Assembly (NCBI GenBank): GCA_934096605.1
Contig: CAKOMI010000018.1
Coordinates: 1 to 25,848, forward strand
DNA: 25,848 bases
DNA from: an uncultured Bacilli bacterium
GTDB lineage: Bacteria; Bacillota_I; Bacilli_A; RF39; UBA660
Reading direction: 5' to 3'
Made by a program: the position numbers and the translations under genes. The notes under the pieces were generated by a model that ran no database searches, was not told where the DNA came from, and saw nothing but the letters and a program-made list of their open reading frames with translations. Below are positions 23,454 to 25,848 of the stretch, piece by piece (positions within the stretch are counted from its first letter, which is position 1; the number at the start of each line of letters is the position of its first letter).

Positions 23454-24595
23454 AAAATTATATATTTGGAACAGGACCTTTTGCTATAGAATTTGCAAAA
23501 AAATTAGAAAAACACAATATCATAGTTGATGGCTTTCTTAAAATCGGTAATAAATCAAATATACCGCAGAAGCTATATAAAGATATTCCTACTATCTTTT
23601 TAAATGAGAAATGTTTGAATCCTAAAACTGACAATATATTCATAACAAAAAAGCCAATTATCATGGGTGATACAATAGAATATTTAAAGAATATTGGTTT
23701 TAATAAAATAAATATTGTTGATGAAAGAGTATTATATTTTGATTCGGAATCTTATGAACAATTAAATAGTTATATAGATTCAGTTGATTTATCATTACCA
23801 TTTTTAAATTATTTAGAAACAAATGTTGTTGATCATTGCAATTTGAATTGTAAAGGATGTGCCCATTTTTCAAATATTTATGATAATAATTATGTTGATT
23901 TGTTTAAATATGAACGTGATATAAAATTAATATCACAAAAATTTAATGTCTATTACTTTAGAATTTTAGGAGGAGAACCATTATTACACCCTGATTTTTC
24001 GGAATTATTAAATATTTCAAGGAGAACGTTACCAAACACTAAAATTGTAGTAGTATCAAATGGTTTATTGTTAGATAAGCTAGATGAGAAAGTAATTAAA
24101 TCATTTGTAGATAATGATATAATAATATCTATTTCTTTGTATGAACCTACAAGTAAAAAAATAGACAAAATATTAAATATATTAAATACTAATAAAATTA
24201 CATATTTGATAAATGATGATTTTTTTAGTCCGATTGAACCAATAAAAAAATTTCAAACTAGATTAACTTTAGAAAATAATAACAATGGTGATAAAGTAAG
24301 TAAAGAATGTATTGGAAGATTTTGCAGATTTTTGAGAGATGGAAAAATAGCAAAATGTTTTTATCCTTTATTGATAGAAATTTTAAATAAAAGATATGGT
24401 ACAAATTATGTTGTTTCAAGAGATGATTACATAGAATTATCAGCCATATCTAGTGGTTGGGATGCTATAAAAAAGTTAAATAATTCTACTCCATTTTGCA
24501 ACTATTGTGGTGAGAATATTACAGAGTTTGACTGGGAAGGTTTTCATAAAAATGATAAAGAAATCGATGGATATGTTTTAAAAAAGAAAAAGTAG
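23450..24595 (+). CDS. Radical SAM protein with N-terminal Rossmann-like segment
   Basis: A 381-aa protein; ATG 23450 overlaps the preceding TGA as ATGA, with AAGGAG upstream. Residues 1-110 look like a Rossmann-type unit (YIFGTGPFAIEFAKKLEKHN, FITKKPIIMGDTIEYLKNIG), as in the N-terminal parts of some sugar-modifying proteins. The radical SAM motif is C130-x3-C134-x2-C137 (CNLNCKGC), followed by YFRILGGEPLLHPDF, the SAM-contact GGEP motif. The C-terminus has further cysteines (CIGRFCRFLRDGKIAKC, CNYCGEN), consistent with a SPASM/twitch-like auxiliary cluster. Such enzymes modify peptides or sugars. No precursor peptide gene is seen next to it, so a glycan or small-metabolite substrate is the likelier reading. 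The stop is TAG. Confidence 0.83.
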   Translation: MKNYIFGTGPFAIEFAKKLEKHNIIVDGFLKIGNKSNIPQKLYKDIPTIFLNEKCLNPKTDNIFITKKPIIMGDTIEYLKNIGFNKINIVDERVLYFDSESYEQLNSYIDSVDLSLPFLNYLETNVVDHCNLNCKGCAHFSNIYDNNYVDLFKYERDIKLISQKFNVYYFRILGGEPLLHPDFSELLNISRRTLPNTKIVVVSNGLLLDKLDEKVIKSFVDNDIIISISLYEPTSKKIDKILNILNTNKITYLINDDFFSPIEPIKKFQTRLTLENNNNGDKVSKECIGRFCRFLRDGKIAKCFYPLLIEILNKRYGTNYVVSRDDYIELSAISSGWDAIKKLNNSTPFCNYCGENITEFDWEGFHKNDKEIDGYVLKKKK

Positions 24596-24623
24596 CTTTT
24601 ATTAATTAATTAGTTTAAAAATA

Positions 24624-24632
24624 TGCTACAAT
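24624..24632 (+). promoter_or_regulatory. Extended -10 promoter of the Nudix gene
   Basis: TGC-TACAAT (24624-24632) lies 37 nt before ATG 24670. The -35 at 17 nt (AATTAA) is weak. Confidence 0.5.
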
Positions 24633-24669
24633 TATATTAGTTTAAAAATAAGAAAGCGAGGAAAGACAG

Positions 24670-25116
24670 ATGAAAGAATTTAAACAATTAGGGGCGTATG
24701 GTTTAGTTATTCAAGAAGGTAAAATTTTACTTATTAAAAAATTTGGAGGTCCATATGATGGAAAACTAGATTTACCAGGTGGAACAATAGAGTTCTGTGA
24801 AAGGCCAGAAGATGCTTTGAAAAGAGAGCTAATGGAAGAAGTTGGAATAGAGGTAGTTGATTGTCAATTATTTGATGCCGACTCTGTTGCTTTTGAATGG
24901 CAATTTAAAGAAGAAGTTTTAGTAAAGGTACACCATACTGGTATTTTCTTTAAAGTTTTAAAGTACAATAATGAAATTAAGAAAGAAGTAAAAGTAGATG
25001 AAGTAAATGATGATTCACTCGGTGCAGAGTTTTTCGATATTGATAAATTATCTAAAAAAGAATTATCTGCTATCGCTATAATGGAACTAGAAAAATTAGG
25101 GTATAAACTTAATTAA
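24670..25116 (+). CDS. Nudix hydrolase
   Basis: A 148-aa protein with an exact Nudix box, G-x5-E-x7-R-E-U-x-E-E-x-G-U, at residues 38-60 (from GTIEFCE to RELMEEVGI). The ahead-of-box LPGG and the short N-terminal strand LVIQEGKILLIKKFGG are typical. Nudix enzymes cleave nucleoside diphosphates linked to another moiety, such as oxidised nucleotides, NDP-sugars, ADP-ribose or NADH. No feature fixes the substrate. The start has GAGGAAAGA upstream. It lies 74 nt after the radical SAM gene, with its own -10, so it may or may not act with the cassette. Confidence 0.92.
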   Translation: MKEFKQLGAYGLVIQEGKILLIKKFGGPYDGKLDLPGGTIEFCERPEDALKRELMEEVGIEVVDCQLFDADSVAFEWQFKEEVLVKVHHTGIFFKVLKYNNEIKKEVKVDEVNDDSLGAEFFDIDKLSKKELSAIAIMELEKLGYKLN

Positions 25117-25363
25117 AAAAAGTCTAATAAATAGATAATTTTAACTAATAGTGAGGCGGAAAATGTAAAAGCTATTAATCCCATAAAAGATAAATATGAA
25201 GTTAAAATGTTAAATTTAAATTTTTTGATAAAAACGTGTAGAAATAATGGAGCTTGGAGAATTCTAATTATGGAGGAATAACCTAAAACAAAAAAGTAAA
25301 TTTATTTTATTGAAAACACTAAAAAAGGGCAGGCTTCTCCTTACCACAAGTTAAAGTCAAAAA
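25117..25363. other. Intergenic with a decayed open frame
   Basis: From about 25138 to 25281 one plus-strand frame is open for some 47 codons (LTNSEAENVKAINPIKDKYE and on to WRILIMEE), but it has no good start or ribosome binding site and resembles nothing I know; probably a gene fragment. A GC-rich patch at 25327-25341 adjoins the transposase end and may be the IS terminus. Confidence 0.35.
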
Positions 25364-25667
25364 TTAACTATCTAATTTGGCAATCTGATTAATCATATTG
25401 ATAAGTTCATCAGATGTAAGACCTAAAGATAATAATTGTTTAAGAAATTGATTGAAATTATTCTTAGTATTTTTAATTCTATCTTTATCAGGTGTTTCAG
25501 ATGAAGCTAAATCTCTAGGATTCCAAACTTCACCATTAGACAACATATGATAGATAGCAACTAAGATTTTTCTAGCAATTTCAATATAAGCACGTTTTTT
25601 ACAACGGCGTTTAGAAATTTTATTGAATTTGTTAATTAAAACTTCTCAAAGTAGAATTAGTGCTTGA
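25364..25667 (-). pseudogene. Decayed IS110-family transposase, C-terminal remnant
   Basis: Minus-strand frame open from 25645 to 25364. It encodes EVLINKFNKISKRRCKKRAY followed by IEIARKILVAIYHMLSNGEVWNPRDL and a charged tail, the usual C-terminal end of IS110/IS116/IS902 transposases (RR-xKRA-xx-AIARxxLxxIYHMxxxGExWNP). Just upstream, another frame reads SSTNSTLR, the motif that normally precedes the VLI segment. A frameshift therefore joins them, and about 20 residues between VLI and the KISKRR stretch look deleted. The whole N-terminal RuvC-like DEDD part is absent. The ATG at 25546 is internal and not a real start. The copy cannot transpose. Confidence 0.7.
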
Positions 25668-25699
25668 AGTTAAAAATTAAAATGTTGATAATATTGAGT

Positions 25700-25745
25700 A
25701 AACACAACTATAAGCCAAAGTAATAGTGTAATTATAGTTGTGTTT
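25700..25745. repeat. 14-bp inverted repeat beyond the transposase remnant
   Basis: AAACACAACTATAA (25700-25713) and TTATAGTTGTGTTT (25732-25745) are perfectly complementary around an 18-nt loop. A short T-rich stretch follows on both strands. It could be a bidirectional terminator or part of a mobile-element end. Confidence 0.6.
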
Positions 25746-25796
25746 TAATTATTAAATCTATTAAATAGTTAAGTTTTTTTGATCATTTATTTAATC

Positions 25797-25825
25797 TTTA
25801 AAAAAGTATAAAATTAATGTATAAT
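25797..25825 (+). promoter_or_regulatory. Candidate promoter of a gene right of the window
   Basis: TTTAAA (25797-25802), a 17-nt spacer and TATAAT (25820-25825). The window ends 23 nt later with no start codon context that can be judged. Confidence 0.45.
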
Positions 25826-25848
25826 ATTTATACAATAAATGAAAGTGG

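Noticed and set aside
24670..25116. Nudix protein as a member of the radical SAM cassette
   Set aside because: It has a separate -10 and a 74-nt gap, and no feature ties its substrate to the cassette. I kept it as a neighbour only.

Overview
The window looks like chromosomal DNA of a very AT-rich, low-GC Gram-positive bacterium of the Bacilli/Mollicutes border, such as an uncultured gut Bacilli lineage (RF39-like or Erysipelotrichia-like). This is inferred from base composition, purine-rich ribosome binding sites, sigma-A type promoters and the gene set. UGA is read as stop: an intact RF2 gene carries the classical +1 frameshift site, and tryptophan is TGG. UGA is rare as a stop, ending 1 of 26 called genes; TAA ends 21 and TAG ends 4.

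Layout. Bases 1-5564 hold an upstream terminator, prfB (RF2, recoded), a YitT-family membrane protein, tilS and ftsH, closed by a terminator that overlaps the ftsH stop codon. Bases 5620-11041 are one long run: soj (parA), parB, an MscS channel, a small DUF951 protein, an AbgT-family transporter and ychF. Apart from the transporter, this resembles the origin-proximal neighbourhood of many Firmicutes. Bases 11056-15219 hold short units: a 48-aa minus-strand gene, a Bax-inhibitor-1 family protein, an SPL-like radical SAM protein, two small coat-F-like proteins, a 41-aa membrane microprotein, a secreted/anchored thioredoxin-like protein with a Lys/Thr-rich tail, and a convergent DUF308 protein. 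Bases 15354-18217 hold an operon of an unrecognised 562-aa protein, a HAAS-type membrane protein and a GNAT acetyltransferase. Then comes typA/bipA.

The accessory-looking part starts after the typA terminator. A consensus promoter at 20326-20354 drives a short structured leader or small RNA that ends at an intrinsic terminator. A three-gene overlapping cassette follows (20522-24595): (i) a fusion of a degenerate dephospho-CoA-kinase-like P-loop domain, a family 2 glycosyltransferase and an unrecognised C-terminal domain; (ii) an APH/choline-kinase-fold phosphotransferase; (iii) a radical SAM protein with an N-terminal Rossmann-like segment and a Cys-rich C-terminus. Sampled lines of the second and third genes contain about 15-18% G+C, below the core genes. 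I read it as a likely cell-surface glycan or small-metabolite modification cassette of unknown product. A Nudix hydrolase, a decayed IS110-type transposase end and a 14-bp inverted repeat follow.

Most of the left 20 kb is ordinary housekeeping DNA. The best candidates for something undescribed are the leader RNA plus fusion-GT/APH/radical SAM cassette, the FtsH C-terminal extension that resembles a Rho_N/SAP helix pair, and the unknown 562-aa/HAAS operon. I saw no tRNA, rRNA or CRISPR array.
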